A stretch of DNA of 64,000 nucleotides from Mesorhizobium sp. B2-4-3 (GCF_006442815.1 NZ_VFVL01000001.1:124001-188000), one strand, 5' to 3'; positions 8,901 through 18,840 are shown, counted from the first letter of the stretch. Made by a program: numbers and translations. The notes: generated by a model from the sequence alone, not told the origin.

Positions 8901-11900
8901 CCGCCGAGCACGAGCGTGCCGAGGTCGGTCTTCGCCAGCTGGCTGGCGCCGGTGAGGTTCGAAGTAACGGTTGCCGAGAAGGCAGCGCCGACCAGCGTGC
9001 CGTCGCCGACGCGGATCGTTGCCTGCGGTCCGTCGAGCGCGATGCCGCCGCCCTGGATCGTGTAGCCGCCGGTCGCAAATTGCATACCGGTGGAGTGAAT
9101 GTCTCCCAGGCTGTCGTCGACGTCGACCGTACCGGCAGCGCCCGCGAAGATGGCGAAGACGCCATCCTGGTAGGGAGCGTTGAGCGTCCCGTCATTATTG
9201 GTCCAGTTGTCGTTCCCGGCGGAATTCTGCCAGACGCCGTCACCGCCGTTGATCGTTCCGTCGCCTTTCGGCCCGGCTGCGCCGTCCCAGAAGTTGAGCA
9301 GCACGCCGGAGGTGTTTACGAGATTGACCTGATGCGCGATCGAGGTCTGCACGCTGTAGTCGCTCGATGAGGTGTCGAGACCCTGATCGTTGAGCATCCC
9401 GTCATAGCTGATGACGCGATAGATGCCCGGGCCGAAATTGCCGCCGGAGGCTTCGGTGACGTTGATCGTGCCGTCGAGCGCTAGATTGCCGTGCACGACC
9501 GTGAGGTCATTGTAGGCGCCGCCAACGACGCCAGCCTGGCCGAACGAGTAATCGAGGTTCGAGCCGTCGGCCAGTTCGAGGTTGCCGTTGATGGTGAGCA
9601 TGCCGGGCGTTGAGTCCAGGCCACCGGGGGCCAGCCTGCCGGTCACGTCGACGAAGACATCGCCGCCGATGGTGCCGTTGCCGCCAAGCGTGCCGAAATT
9701 GACGTCGGTCAACCCGGTCGCGGCCGTCTGGTCGCCATTGATGTAGAGCCCGCCGCCGCCTGCGATCAGCGTGGTGCCACCGTAGCTGTTGTCGGCCGTG
9801 AGCACGGTGTTGCCCGTGCCGTCCTCGCTGACGCCACCGCTGCCGGAGATCGTGCCGTCGAAGGTATAGAGATTGGAACGGTTGAAGCTGAGCGTGCCGT
9901 TGTCGACCACATCGCCGAGGACGGAACCGGTCGTGCCGCCGGTGCCCAGCATCAGGATGCCGCTCGCAATGGTCGTGCCGCCGGCATAGCTGTTGTCGGC
10001 GCCGAGGATCAGCGCGCCGGCGCCGGTCTTGGTGAGCGCGCCCGCGCCGCCGACGGAGCCTTCCCACTGCACAGTGCTGTCGATCTGGAACGTTCCGCCG
10101 CCCGCCTGAAGCGTCGCGTCGCGGCTGGTGACGATGCTGGCCGCACCCTGCTGGTAGAGCGTGCCGCCATCGAAGGTGACCTTGCCGGCCGCATTGCCGA
10201 GATTGGCATCGGCCGTGATCTGGACGGTGCCGCCATTGATGACGGTGCCACCCTGGTAGCTGTTGGCGCCGCTGAGCACGAGCGTGCCGCCGCCTTCCTT
10301 GGTCAAGGCCCCGGCGCCACTCACGGCGCCGTTCAATGCCAGGCTGGTCGCGCTATCGGTGTCGAAGGTGCCGCCGCCGGCATTGAGCGTCACGGCGCGG
10401 GCAGACGTGATATCGGCCGTCGTGTGCAGCGTGCCGCCGTTCAGCGAAAGGCCGCCGGACGCGTCGCCGAGATTGTTGTCCGACGCGATCTGAACCGTGC
10501 CGCCATTGATCGCCGTGCCGCCGGCATAAGTGTTGGTGCCGGACAGCACCAGCGTGCCGAGGTCCGTCTTCAGTAGCTGGCTGTTGCCGGTGAGGTTCGA
10601 GCTGATTGTCGCCACATAGGTCGCGCTCGCCGCCGTGCCGTCGCCGACACGGATGGTCGATTGCGGCCCGACCAAAGCGACGTCGCCGCCCTGGATGAGA
10701 TAGCCGCCGGCGGCGAACTGCATGCCCGCCGCCTGCACCTGCCCGTTGGTGTTGTCGACCGTGACCGTCCCGGCAGCACCCTGGAAGATGGCGAAGCTGG
10801 CATTGGCGAAGGGCGCGGCGAAAGTGCCGGTGGCGTCGGTCCAGTTCTGGTCGCCCGCGGCGCGCCAGGTGCCACTACCGCCATCCACCACACCATTGGA
10901 GTGGGAGCCGGCATTGCCGTCCCAAAAGCTGAGCGTCAGCCCTGCGGAATTGACGAGGTTGATTTGGTGGTCCACCGCGGTCTGCAAGAAATAATCGGGT
11001 GACGTGACGTTCAGTCCGTTATTCGTCAGCGAACCGCCATAGTTGAGGATGCGATAGACGCCGGGGCCGAAATCGCCGCCCGGCGTCTGCGTGATGTTGA
11101 GCGTGCCATCGAGCGTCAGGTTGCCACCGACATTGATGAGGTCGTTGAGCGGACCGCCGACTGTATCGGCCTGACCGAAATTGACGTTGACGGCCGACGT
11201 GTTGTTGAGCGTCAGATTGCCGCCGATGGCGAGCGTTCCTGGTGCGTTTCCGGCTTCGCCGGGCGCCAGCGTGCCGCCATTGGCTATGGTGACGTTGCCG
11301 CCGACAGTGCCGGTGCCGCCGAGTGTCCCGTTGGAGCCGACGCTGGTGGTTCCGGTCGCACCCGACTGATCGCCGTCGACAAGCAGCGTGCCGGCAGTGA
11401 CGAGGGTGCTTCCGGCATAGCTGTTGTTGCCGGTCAGCGTCGTCGTGCCGAGGCCGGTCTTGGTCAGGCCGCCGGTGCCCGAGATCGTGCCGCCGAACGT
11501 GTAATCATTGTTCAGGTTGAAGGTGAGCCTGCCGTTGTTGAGAACGCTGGGCGTGTCGAGCGCGCCGGGGGTGGCGCCAAAGCCGACCTGCAGCACCCCT
11601 GCCTCGATCGTCGTGCCGGCGCTGTAGCTGTGATTGCCGGTCAGTACCAGCGTGCCGGAGCCCTGCTTGTCGAGGCTTTCGAAACCGGCGACGCTGGTGG
11701 CGTCCAGCGTGCGGTTGGCGACGTTGTTCACGCGCAGCGTATCGCCCACGCCGCTCTCGCCGCCGGTGCCGGCGTCGACGCTCCCACTGGAGAACACGGC
11801 AGTGTCATTCAACACGAGCGTGTCATTGCCGGCGCCGAGATTCAGCGCGGTCGCGCCGGTGGCAAGCGTGCCGCTGATATTGACGGTGTCGTTGCCGGCG

Positions 11901-14900
11901 CCAAGGTCGCCATTGGCCCTCAGCGTGCCGCCGGCATTGACGTTGATGGTGCTTGCCCCGGCATCGCCGGTGAAGGTCGAGGTAGTGCCCGCCGCGGCTC
12001 CGACCGTGCCGTTGACGGTGAGTGTCCCGGCGCCGTTCATCGCCACGGTCGCCGTGGTCAGCCCGCCGTTCACCTGCAGCGTGCCGGCGTCGATGCGTGT
12101 GTTGCCGCCGATCGTGTTTGTCGCCGAGGTGAGGATTGTCGTGCCGGTGCCGATCTGGGCGATGTTGCCGAGACCGCTCAGCGTGCCCGTGAAGCTGAAG
12201 CTGTCGGAGCGATTGAACGACAGCGTCGAGGTCGAGTTGACGACAACGACGTTGCCTGTGCCGGCGTTGCCCGACGTGCCGCCATTGCCGATGATCAGGT
12301 TCCCGTCATTGATGACGGTGTTGCCGGAATAGCTGTTGTTGCCCGTCAGCACCCACGTGCCGGCATCGTTCTTGGCCAGAGTCGTTTTCGCGGTCGTGGC
12401 ATTCTGGTCGACGATCGTTCCGCCCATTATGTTGAGACCGGTGTTCGTGCCGCCCAGCGCCAGCGTGCGCGCTCCGGCCCCACTGTATAATGCGGAGCCG
12501 GTATTGGTGAACTGGATCGCCCCGGTGCCGGACGATTCGATGAAGCTGACACCTGTCTGCAGCGTGAATAGCCGGTTGGTGGTGTCGCCCGTGCCGGTAT
12601 AGCGCAGCGTCGAACCGCTGCCGATCACGAGGCTGGATGCCAGGTTCGACGACTTCCCGATCGAACTCGCCTGGCCGCCATCGGCGAGCTTGTCGACAGC
12701 AAGCACGCCGCCGCTGATCGTCGTGGCGCCGGTATAGGTGCTGGTCTGGTTCTTCAGCACCCAGGTACCCGTGCCGCTCTTGGTGAGAGCGGTAGTGCCG
12801 CCCGTCGGGTTGTCGATACGCGCCGAAAGCGAGTTGTCGGCAGTGCTCAGGCCCGCGAGCTGCAGCGTTCGGTTCCCGCTGCCTGACATGGTGACAGGCG
12901 CCGTGCTGGTAAAATTGATCGGACCCGGGCCAGAGGCGTACGCGTCGAGACCGCCGCCATTGGGGCCGAAGGTGAACTGCCGGTCGGTGCTGCCGCCCGT
13001 GCCGTTATAGCGCAGCACGCCGCCATTGATGATCAGATTGCTCGCCGCGGCAGTCGATGCGCCGATCGAGCTGTCGCTGCCGCCGTTCGCAAGGCTGGCC
13101 ACGGCGAGAATGCCGCCATTGATGACGGTCGGGCCGGTGTAGCTGCTAGCGCTGCCGGACAACGACTGCGCGCTGGCCCCGTTCTTCACAAGCCCGCCGC
13201 TGCCGCTGATGGCACCGTTGTAATTGGCGTTTCCGATACCGCTTATCGTCAACGTGGCGCTGCCAAGCGTGATGTTGCCGCCAGTAATGCCCAGATTGCC
13301 TTGGCTGATATAACCGACCGTATTGCTGAAACCGTTCAGATCCAGGGTTGCCCCGGTCGTGTCCATTCGCAGGCCGCTCAAGCCGAATGCGCTGGTCGAC
13401 CCAGCGCGGAGGGTGCCGCCGTTGACGAAAGTAGCGCCATTATAGGTATTGGCGCCGGAGAGCACGAGCGTGCCCGGCCCGGACTTTTCGAGCTGCGTCC
13501 CCGTCGCCACCCCGCTGAACTCGAGTGTCGTGGCGGCGTTCTCCACGGTGATCCTGCCCGAGGTCAGTGTAAAGCCGCGATCGGTCGTGACGCTGGCGCC
13601 GGTATAGTTCAGTATGCCGTCGATCTGCAGATTGGTCGAGGCGCTGCTCGAGGCGCCGATGTCGCTCGGCTGTCCGCCATTGCGCAGGCAGCTGACGTTC
13701 AGCGTGCCGGTGATGGTCGTGGCTCCCGTGTAGCTGTTGGTGCAGCCGCTGAAGGTCTGGCTGCCGCCCGCGACGGCGACGCCGCCGCTGCCGCCGATCA
13801 TGCCCGAAAAGCTGCCGTTGCCGTTCGTCGTCAGGGTCGCCGCGCCCAGCAGCACGCTGCCCCCGCCGCCGAGCCCGCCCACGGTGTTGTTGTTGCCGGC
13901 CAGATCGAGAGTCGCTCCCGTGGCCACTGTCATCGCCCCTGTGCCGAACGCACCGGCAGACCCTGCGCGCAGAATGCCAGCGCTTACCGTGCTGCCGCCG
14001 GTATAATTGTTCGTGCCCGACAGCACCAAGACACCGGCGCCGCCCTTGTTGAGACCGCCTGTCCCGGTACCAACCCCGCTCATCGTCAGCGTGGTGCCGC
14101 CGACTACATCGATAGCCCCGCCGCCGGTACCGAGCGTGAAGCCACGGTCGCTGCTGGTGGTTCCGCCGATATAGCTGAGCTTCCCACCGTTCTGCAGCAC
14201 AAGATTGGATGAAGCGTTGCTCGCCGCGCCGATACCGCTCGCCTGCCCGCCATCGGCAAGCGTGCTTACGGCCAGAGTGCCGCCGGTAATGGTGGTGACG
14301 CCGACATAGTCGTTGCTCGCGTTTGTCAGTGTCAGCGTGCCGGCACCGGTCTTGGTGAAGCCGGCATCGTCCGGGCTGGTCACCTGGCCGGAGAACGTCA
14401 GGTTGGTAGCGGCATTGGTGACCTCGAAGGTGCGCGATGGACCACCGTTGACGAGGGTGAAGCCGCGATCGGTCGAGGCCGTTGCGCCGGTGTAGCGCAA
14501 CGTGCCGTTCTCGATCACCAGATTCGAGGACGCGCTGGATGAGGCGCCGATGCCGCTCGCCGCGCCGCCATTGGCGACACTGTTGAAGGCGAGCGTAGCA
14601 CCGCTCACCGTCGTCGCACCGGTGTAACTGTTGCTGCCCGTCAGCGCGACGACACCAGTGCCGGTCGAGCCTCCCGTGCCGCCCACCGTGAAGGACGTCG
14701 GGCCACCGTTGTTGATAATGTTCGAGGCGACGGTGAAGGTGCCGCCACTATTCTGCTGCACGCCCAGCGCGCTGCCGCCGGCGCCTCCGGTCAAGGAGCC
14801 GCCCTGGATGGTTTGGTTGGCAGTGCCGACCGAGGGAGAGACGATGATAGTGCCATCCACGCCGAGTGTATTGCCGGCGCCAACAGTGACGATGGAATTG

Positions 14901-17356
14901 GCCGCCGCCGTGTATTTGAGTCCGCCAAGCGCGACATTGCCATTCACCGTGCCGAAATAAGGCGTGTTGGCGCTGCCGGCTTCGTCGCTGAGGATGTCGC
15001 CGGTCGCCCACAGGGCCGCATTGTCCTCATCAACATAGGCGGTGAATGCGGTGATGAAGCCGCCCGACACTTGCGCATAGTCGGTGCCGTTGACGGTTGC
15101 CCAGCCGCCGAGCGCGCCGTCGGCGTTGCTGGTGGCCATCGACGTTCCCGTGCCGATGCCGAAATCGACCAGACCGCCGGTACGGCTGACGGCGCCGAGA
15201 TCGACCGTCAGCACGCCTCCCGCGCCAGCGGTCGCGTTGATCCGGTTGTTGCCCGCCGTGACGTTCAGGCTATTGAAGCTTTGGCTGTTCGTCCCGGTGC
15301 CACCTTTCACGGTGAGCGTGCCGCCGCTCATATTGAGCGCCGAAGATGTGGAAATGATATTGTCCGTCGGCGCGCCGGGCGCTGTGAAATCGAGCGCCAG
15401 CGTGCCGCCGCCGATGCTGGTTGCGCCGGAATAGGTGTTGGCGCCGGTCAGCGTCTGCGTGCTAGCCCCGAGCTTGGTGAGGCCGCCGGTGCCGGTAATG
15501 ACGCCGGCATAGGTGGTGCTGCCCGATGTGCCGTTCACCGTCAGGTTGTTGCTGCCGAGGTCCACGATCCCGCCGGTGCCCGCCAAGGAGCGCGCGGTTA
15601 TGTCGAAGCCACCCAGGTCAAGTGTGCCGCCATTGACGACAAGCGGATTGGAAGGCCCGAATGCAGCAGAGCTGCCTGCGGTGAGCGTTCCGCTCTGGAC
15701 CGTGGTGGTGCCGGTGAAAGTGTTGCTGCCGCTCACCACCCAGGTGCCGGCGCCGTTCATGGTGAGGTTGCCGGCGCCGGAGATCACGCCGGAGAATGTG
15801 TTCGCCCCCGCGAAGCTGCCGCCAAGCGTCAGCGTATCGGCGACGCCGCCCGCGACAAAGCTCGTCGGTCCGCTGAAGGAGAGCGCGCCGATGCCGTCAT
15901 TGCTGATGGTGCTGGGGCCCGAGATCGTCAGCGTGCGGTCGGTCGCCGAGCCCGCTCCCGTATAGCTCAGCGTGCCGCTACCAAAGTTGATAGTGCTGCC
16001 GGTGCCGAACGAGCTATTGATGCCGCTGTCCGCCAGCGTCCCGGCCTTGACGGTGATAGTGTTGATCGTGGTCGGCCCGGTGTAGGTGTTGGCGTTCCCG
16101 ACGGTGATGATCCGGCCAGCATTTCCCGTGAAGGCGATAGCCCGGGCGGCCGAGGAACTAATGACGCCCAGCAGGTCCATGTCGCCGGACGCCGCGGAGA
16201 AATTCATGGTAAGTCCGTAGGCACCGCCGGCAAGAATACCGCCGGTCAGCGTCAGCGTCCCGGTGCCCGCGTTCTGGAGATAGTTGCCTCCGCTGGAGGT
16301 GTTGTTGAAACTCCAGTTGCGATTGGAGCTGTCGCCGTCACCGGAATAGACCAGATTGCCGCTCACTCCGCCACCGGCGCTTACAGTGATGGTACCCGAC
16401 GCCGCATCCGTCGGCGCACCGAGCGAGCTTGCAAACCCAAGGTCTGCTACCGAGGTGAAGCCGTTGGTGCCCTGGCCGAAAACCGTCTGACCTGTATAGT
16501 CGTTGGCGTCGTTGCTGATTGTGCCCAAAACCTGTAGCCCACCAGCCCCGGTGAAGCGCGCTGTGAGCGCCCCACTAGATGCGACCGCACGTCCGCTGAC
16601 AATCGTAATAACCCGGCTGGCGGCAAGTGCGCTGGTCGAGCTGATAGAGGTACCATTCGCAAGTGACACGCCATTGCCGGCCGCACCGAGCGACGCATCG
16701 CTGGCGAGCCCGAGTCCTCCGGCCGAGACGGTGATGTCACCGATGAAGGTGTTCGCGCCGGTGAGCGTCAGCCCGCCGGCGCCGACTTTGGTGAAGCCTG
16801 ATCCGGCGATCACCGAACTGATTGTGGTCGTTCCGGCAGTGGAAATTGTCGGCGTCGTGCCGGTGAGCGTCAGCGTACTGCCAGCGATTGTATAGCCCGC
16901 GACACCGAAGGTCAGGTTGTGGGCCGTCATCGGCCCCGCGAGCGTCACCGTTCCGGCGGTGCCGTTGAAGAAGGCATTGTCGCCGCCGACGGCGGCATTG
17001 TTCCAGCTGGCCATCGGCCCGGTGACACCATCACTGCTCGGATTCCAAAGCAGCGACGTCGTGTTCCAGGCACCGGTACCTCCGAGTCCAACAGCCGTGC
17101 CGTTGACGTCCCAATAAAGATCGGCCGCCCCTGCAGGGACGGCGCCAAGTCCGGCCAATAGCGCGGCCGACACAAGCGCACCACGCAAGACCGGAGCTGC
17201 CGTCGAAGCCAAGCGGGCAAGATTCGGCGCATAGCTCGCCGCCTCGCCCTTCCATTTGGTCATACGGCCACCGCGCAGCAGGCGATGGTCAAATGATGGT
17301 TCGCGCGTCGGCTCCGCCGACATGCCTGCTTTGCTGTCCACGATTCTATCCATCAT
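5930..17356 (-). CDS. AT1: giant autotransporter adhesin
   Basis: Protein of 3808 residues. A long N-terminal extension precedes a signal segment (residues about 32-77, starting MTKWKG and ending VPAGA-ADLYWD). The huge passenger is built of glycine/asparagine-rich PATR-type beta-helix repeats of the form GTLTLTGANTYTGATT. The last 270 or so residues form the outer-membrane beta-barrel, ending in the aromatic FSVRW. The expected role is a surface-exposed adhesin. The ATG pair at 17353/17356 has GGGGGAAT upstream; the ATG at 17263, where homology with AT2 begins, is the alternative start. The second half and barrel are nearly identical to AT2, while the N-terminal third is only related. No regulator gene is intact next to it. 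Confidence 0.93.
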   Translation of the reverse strand: MMDRIVDSKAGMSAEPTREPSFDHRLLRGGRMTKWKGEAASYAPNLARLASTAAPVLRGALVSAALLAGLGAVPAGAADLYWDVNGTAVGLGGTGAWNTTSLLWNPSSDGVTGPMASWNNAAVGGDNAFFNGTAGTVTLAGPMTAHNLTFGVAGYTIAGSTLTLTGTTPTISTAGTTTISSVIAGSGFTKVGAGGLTLTGANTFIGDITVSAGGLGLASDASLGAAGNGVSLANGTSISSTSALAASRVITIVSGRAVASSGALTARFTGAGGLQVLGTISNDANDYTGQTVFGQGTNGFTSVADLGFASSLGAPTDAASGTITVSAGGGVSGNLVYSGDGDSSNRNWSFNNTSSGGNYLQNAGTGTLTLTGGILAGGAYGLTMNFSAASGDMDLLGVISSSAARAIAFTGNAGRIITVGNANTYTGPTTINTITVKAGTLADSGINSSFGTGSTINFGSGTLSYTGAGSATDRTLTISGPSTISNDGIGALSFSGPTSFVAGGVADTLTLGGSFAGANTFSGVISGAGNLTMNGAGTWVVSGSNTFTGTTTVQSGTLTAGSSAAFGPSNPLVVNGGTLDLGGFDITARSLAGTGGIVDLGSNNLTVNGTSGSTTYAGVITGTGGLTKLGASTQTLTGANTYSGATSIGGGTLALDFTAPGAPTDNIISTSSALNMSGGTLTVKGGTGTNSQSFNSLNVTAGNNRINATAGAGGVLTVDLGAVSRTGGLVDFGIGTGTSMATSNADGALGGWATVNGTDYAQVSGGFITAFTAYVDEDNAALWATGDILSDEAGSANTPYFGTVNGNVALGGLKYTAAANSIVTVGAGNTLGVDGTIIVSPSVGTANQTIQGGSLTGGAGGSALGVQQNSGGTFTVASNIINNGGPTSFTVGGTGGSTGTGVVALTGSNSYTGATTVSGATLAFNSVANGGAASGIGASSSASSNLVIENGTLRYTGATASTDRGFTLVNGGPSRTFEVTNAATNLTFSGQVTSPDDAGFTKTGAGTLTLTNASNDYVGVTTITGGTLAVSTLADGGQASGIGAASNASSNLVLQNGGKLSYIGGTTSSDRGFTLGTGGGAIDVVGGTTLTMSGVGTGTGGLNKGGAGVLVLSGTNNYTGGSTVSAGILRAGSAGAFGTGAMTVATGATLDLAGNNNTVGGLGGGGSVLLGAATLTTNGNGSFSGMIGGSGGVAVAGGSQTFSGCTNSYTGATTITGTLNVSCLRNGGQPSDIGASSSASTNLQIDGILNYTGASVTTDRGFTLTSGRITVENAATTLEFSGVATGTQLEKSGPGTLVLSGANTYNGATFVNGGTLRAGSTSAFGLSGLRMDTTGATLDLNGFSNTVGYISQGNLGITGGNITLGSATLTISGIGNANYNGAISGSGGLVKNGASAQSLSGSASSYTGPTVINGGILAVASLANGGSDSSIGASTAAASNLIINGGVLRYNGTGGSTDRQFTFGPNGGGLDAYASGPGPINFTSTAPVTMSGSGNRTLQLAGLSTADNSLSARIDNPTGGTTALTKSGTGTWVLKNQTSTYTGATTISGGVLAVDKLADGGQASSIGKSSNLASSLVIGSGSTLRYTGTGDTTNRLFTLQTGVSFIESSGTGAIQFTNTGSALYSGAGARTLALGGTNTGLNIMGGTIVDQNATTAKTTLAKNDAGTWVLTGNNSYSGNTVINDGNLIIGNGGTSGNAGTGNVVVVNSTSTLSFNRSDSFSFTGTLSGLGNIAQIGTGTTILTSATNTIGGNTRIDAGTLQVNGGLTTATVAMNGAGTLTVNGTVGAAAGTTSTFTGDAGASTINVNAGGTLRANGDLGAGNDTVNISGTLATGATALNLGAGNDTLVLNDTAVFSSGSVDAGTGGESGVGDTLRVNNVANRTLDATSVAGFESLDKQGSGTLVLTGNHSYSAGTTIEAGVLQVGFGATPGALDTPSVLNNGRLTFNLNNDYTFGGTISGTGGLTKTGLGTTTLTGNNSYAGSTLVTAGTLLVDGDQSGATGTTSVGSNGTLGGTGTVGGNVTIANGGTLAPGEAGNAPGTLAIGGNLTLNNTSAVNVNFGQADTVGGPLNDLINVGGNLTLDGTLNITQTPGGDFGPGVYRILNYGGSLTNNGLNVTSPDYFLQTAVDHQINLVNSAGLTLSFWDGNAGSHSNGVVDGGSGTWRAAGDQNWTDATGTFAAPFANASFAIFQGAAGTVTVDNTNGQVQAAGMQFAAGGYLIQGGDVALVGPQSTIRVGDGTAASATYVATISSNLTGNSQLLKTDLGTLVLSGTNTYAGGTAINGGTVQIASDNNLGDASGGLSLNGGTLHTTADITSARAVTLNAGGGTFDTDSATSLALNGAVSGAGALTKEGGGTLVLSGANSYQGGTVINGGTVQITADANLGNAAGKVTFDGGTLYQQGAASIVTSRDATLQAGGGTFQIDSTVQWEGSVGGAGALTKTGAGALILGADNSYAGGTTIASGILMLGTGGTTGSVLGDVVDNGTLSFNRSNLYTFDGTISGSGGVSEDGTGNTVLTADNSYGGTTLIAGGGGLYINGDQTAATGLTDVNFGTLGGNGTIGGDVFVDVTGRLAPGGLDSTPGMLTINGNLELADGSNLDYSFGQAGVVGGAYNDLTVVHGNLALDGTINVTEASGGNFGPGIYRVISYDGMLNDQGLDTSSSDYSVQTSIAHQVNLVNTSGVLLNFWDGAAGPKGDGTINGGDGVWQNSAGNDNWTNNDGTLNAPYQDGVFAIFAGAAGTVDVDDSLGDIHSTGMQFATGGYTIQGGGIALDGPQATIRVGDGTLVGAAFSATVTSNLTGASQLAKTDLGTLVLGGTNSYSGGTAIKGGTLQVSADANLGDASGGVSLDDGTTLETAAAFTLSRDIGLTSGTGTLQTDGDLTLSGQATGAGGLNKTGAGALTLTGANSYAGSTTVTAGGLYVDGDNSAVAGAVSVGSGATIGGKGIIGGDVTVADGASLSPGSADGTPGTLAIAGNLHLSSGSVLNYSFGEAGVAGGALNDLTTVGGNLVLDGTLNVSASAGGTFGPGVYRVFSYDGTLTNNGLVVGAIPSSGYSIQTSIDHQVNLVNTEGLTFNYWDGNAGPKNNGAVNGGDGVWQSAAGNDNWANETGTANAGFADASFAIFAGQAGTVTVDNGLGQVAASGMQFMTDGYVVKGDGIELVGPSSSIVVGDGTAAGAGMTATIASALSGDAQLVKSDRGTLVLTGTNSYTGGTAVNGGTLQVSQDANLGDAAGALSFDGGTLGTTSSFATSRDMSVMSAGTISTAAGTTLTVNGALSGSGAFTKAGDGTLVLTAAGSTFSGPTSVQQGKLAAGAADALGSGSAFTVASGATLDLGGFNQAVASLNNSGSVRLNGAPGTTLTINGDYTGAGGTIFLNAALDGDASTADKLVVHGSTSGTGILAVTNVGGAGVQTVEGIKVVDVDGSSGGSFTLAGDYVFQGDQAVVSGAYAYRLYQNGVSTPADGDWYLRSALINNPLYSPAVPIYEAYPGVLQSLNELGTLQQRVGNRSWTGASQGADEIGSVPAQSAIWARIEGAHTRQSPQSATTVSDYDVTTWKLQSGIDGLLYEDATGILLGGLTFHYGTASSDISSIYGVGSVQATGYGFGGTLTWYGDNGFYTDAQGEVTWYDSDLKSATLGADLAKGNNGFGYALSIEAGQKIALQGKWTLTPQAQLSYSAVRFNSFTDPFDAAVSLSGSDVLTGRAGLSLDYEDAWTGAQGKVSRSHLYGVANLYYDFLDGNDVDVSGTAFHEHDQPLWGGLGVGGSLSWADERYMVFGEAFAKSSLKNFGDSRTIGAKLGFSVRW

Positions 17357-18026
17357 ATTCCCCCGCGTCGACTAGCCACTGCCGCAACCAATCGCCGTAA
17401 CATGCCGGCCGCCTTGCAAATCGATATGGCCTGGGCGGCAGCCGACCGATCCATGTGATAAGAGGTTTGTTACAAGGGTTGGTGACGAGCCGAGTTGGCA
17501 AGCCGGTTTGCCCGCCTGCTTTGCCACGTCAGAAAGAGATGATCTTCGGCGGATCCTTGCATCGGTCGACTGACCAACAGCAATGACGCGCCACTCGCCT
17601 GGCTAGGCTGCCACGACCTCATATATCCGCAATGCCCCACTGCTGGCTTGATCTGCTCCAGCATCACCCTCTCCTCAGCCTGATCAGATTGCCAACCGCG
17701 ATCGCACCTTTTGTCCGGGCAGTGGCGGCGTTGCACTGGCGACCGAATCGGCACCGCAAAGCAAGTCTGTCAAGACCATCACACATCAGGCAACTTATAA
17801 AGACGTTAATTGAATTGTTTTGGATTTATGGATGTAAACATTAGTAAATTTAAATATAAGTCAGATCTTACATTCGGTTGGAGAGTCCAGAGCTTGGCTC
17901 GACAGGCTTCATCGAAGACGCTCAGCTCTGGTGACCATGCGCAGAAATCCAAACGAACCGAGTTCCAGGTCCGTGTAACGGCGAAGCGACAAAGGCGCGC
18001 AAAGTGAAAGGCTGAAAGCCCCGCAC

Positions 18027-18080
18027 ACCGCCGCGAAACGCTCGCGAGCCACAAGATTGCGTAGCTGAGTCCTGCCGCAT
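18027..18080 (-). pseudogene. Decayed 5' end of an autotransporter gene
   Basis: From an ATG at 18080, preceded by the ribosome site GCGAGGGAGC, the frame reads MRQDSATQSCGSRAFRGG. AT2 starts MRQDPTAQSCRPRAIRGGR behind GCGAGGGAAC. After RGG the similarity stops, before the MTKWKG signal segment. This is the start of a lost autotransporter copy, or the former start of AT1, left 670 bases upstream of the present AT1 start. Confidence 0.7.
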
Positions 18081-18223
18081 GCTCCCTCGCACCGTGCCTG
18101 GGTGCGATGGTCACCGGGAAAGATTTATGAAAACCACACCGCCAAGCCAACTTTGAGGATGGCCAACCGCAATGGAACGTAACTTACGGTATCGAACATC
18201 GGCGGGAGGCCTTGCAAAGGCCG

Positions 18224-18370
18224 TCACTCCGGCGTCAGGCCGGCCTTCTTGAGGGAGCCGAGAAACGTTTCGGCATCATCGGAATTGCCGAACCGCAACA
18301 ATGCCTCCTGTCGAACATTTGCTATCAGTCCGGGCTCATGGAGCTTGAGCCAGGACGTCCTGTCCCAGGT
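18224..18370 (-). pseudogene. 3' fragment of the TolB-like/TPR regulator gene
   Basis: The frame ends NVRQEALLRFGNSDDAETF then LGSLKKAGLTPE. The regulator at 62822 ends NVRREALLRFGSPDDAERF then LVSLKKAGLMPD, with the stop codon at an equivalent position. Only the last 45-50 codons are recognisable. The distance from this stop to the autotransporter ATG remnant is 144 bases, against 152 at AT2, so the gene order regulator then autotransporter was copied as a block. Confidence 0.75.
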
Positions 18371-18840
18371 TCGGCCTTCCAAAACCGGCGCGCTGGCATT
18401 CGGCATAGGCCCCAGGGTAGAGGAAAAGGGGGACGTCGCGGGCACTCAACGTAGCGTATACGGTTGTTCCAAGCTTAACTGTGACTGACGAACTTTATTA
18501 CTATAAGAACTTCTATTTACACTACTCCAACGCCGTTGGCGGCATCATTAACATTCAGAGAAAATTTTAATACATCATGCAGGCGCGCCAATCGGCGCTG
18601 AGATCCGGGCTTACCGAGTGCATCGGTTGCGGCTGCCTCTCGATCGACCGGTGTAGCCTTGCGAATCCTGCCGATATGGCAGGACGCAAGGGACCAGGGC
18701 CGAGGTATTGGCTGGGGTGAGTTGGCAGCGTGTGTGTCTGCAGAGCAGCATGCATTTGCTCCCGCCGCTTGCTTCCTAGCGGTCTAACTCTCGGTTTGAG
18801 CAGGCTCTCGTTCGCCTCACCGCATGCCGCTCTTGTGATT

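Noticed and set aside
14813-16537. 574-codon plus-strand frame opposite AT1 (and similar ones at 6089-7318, 51115-52563, 55900-57465)
   Set aside because: They mirror the codon bias of the repetitive GC-rich autotransporter genes, lack ribosome sites and have no domain-like sequence.
5930-17356. Regularly spaced repeats that might suggest a repeat array or CRISPR
   Set aside because: The repeats are in-frame PATR-type protein repeats of varying length, with no spacer/repeat structure and no cas genes nearby.
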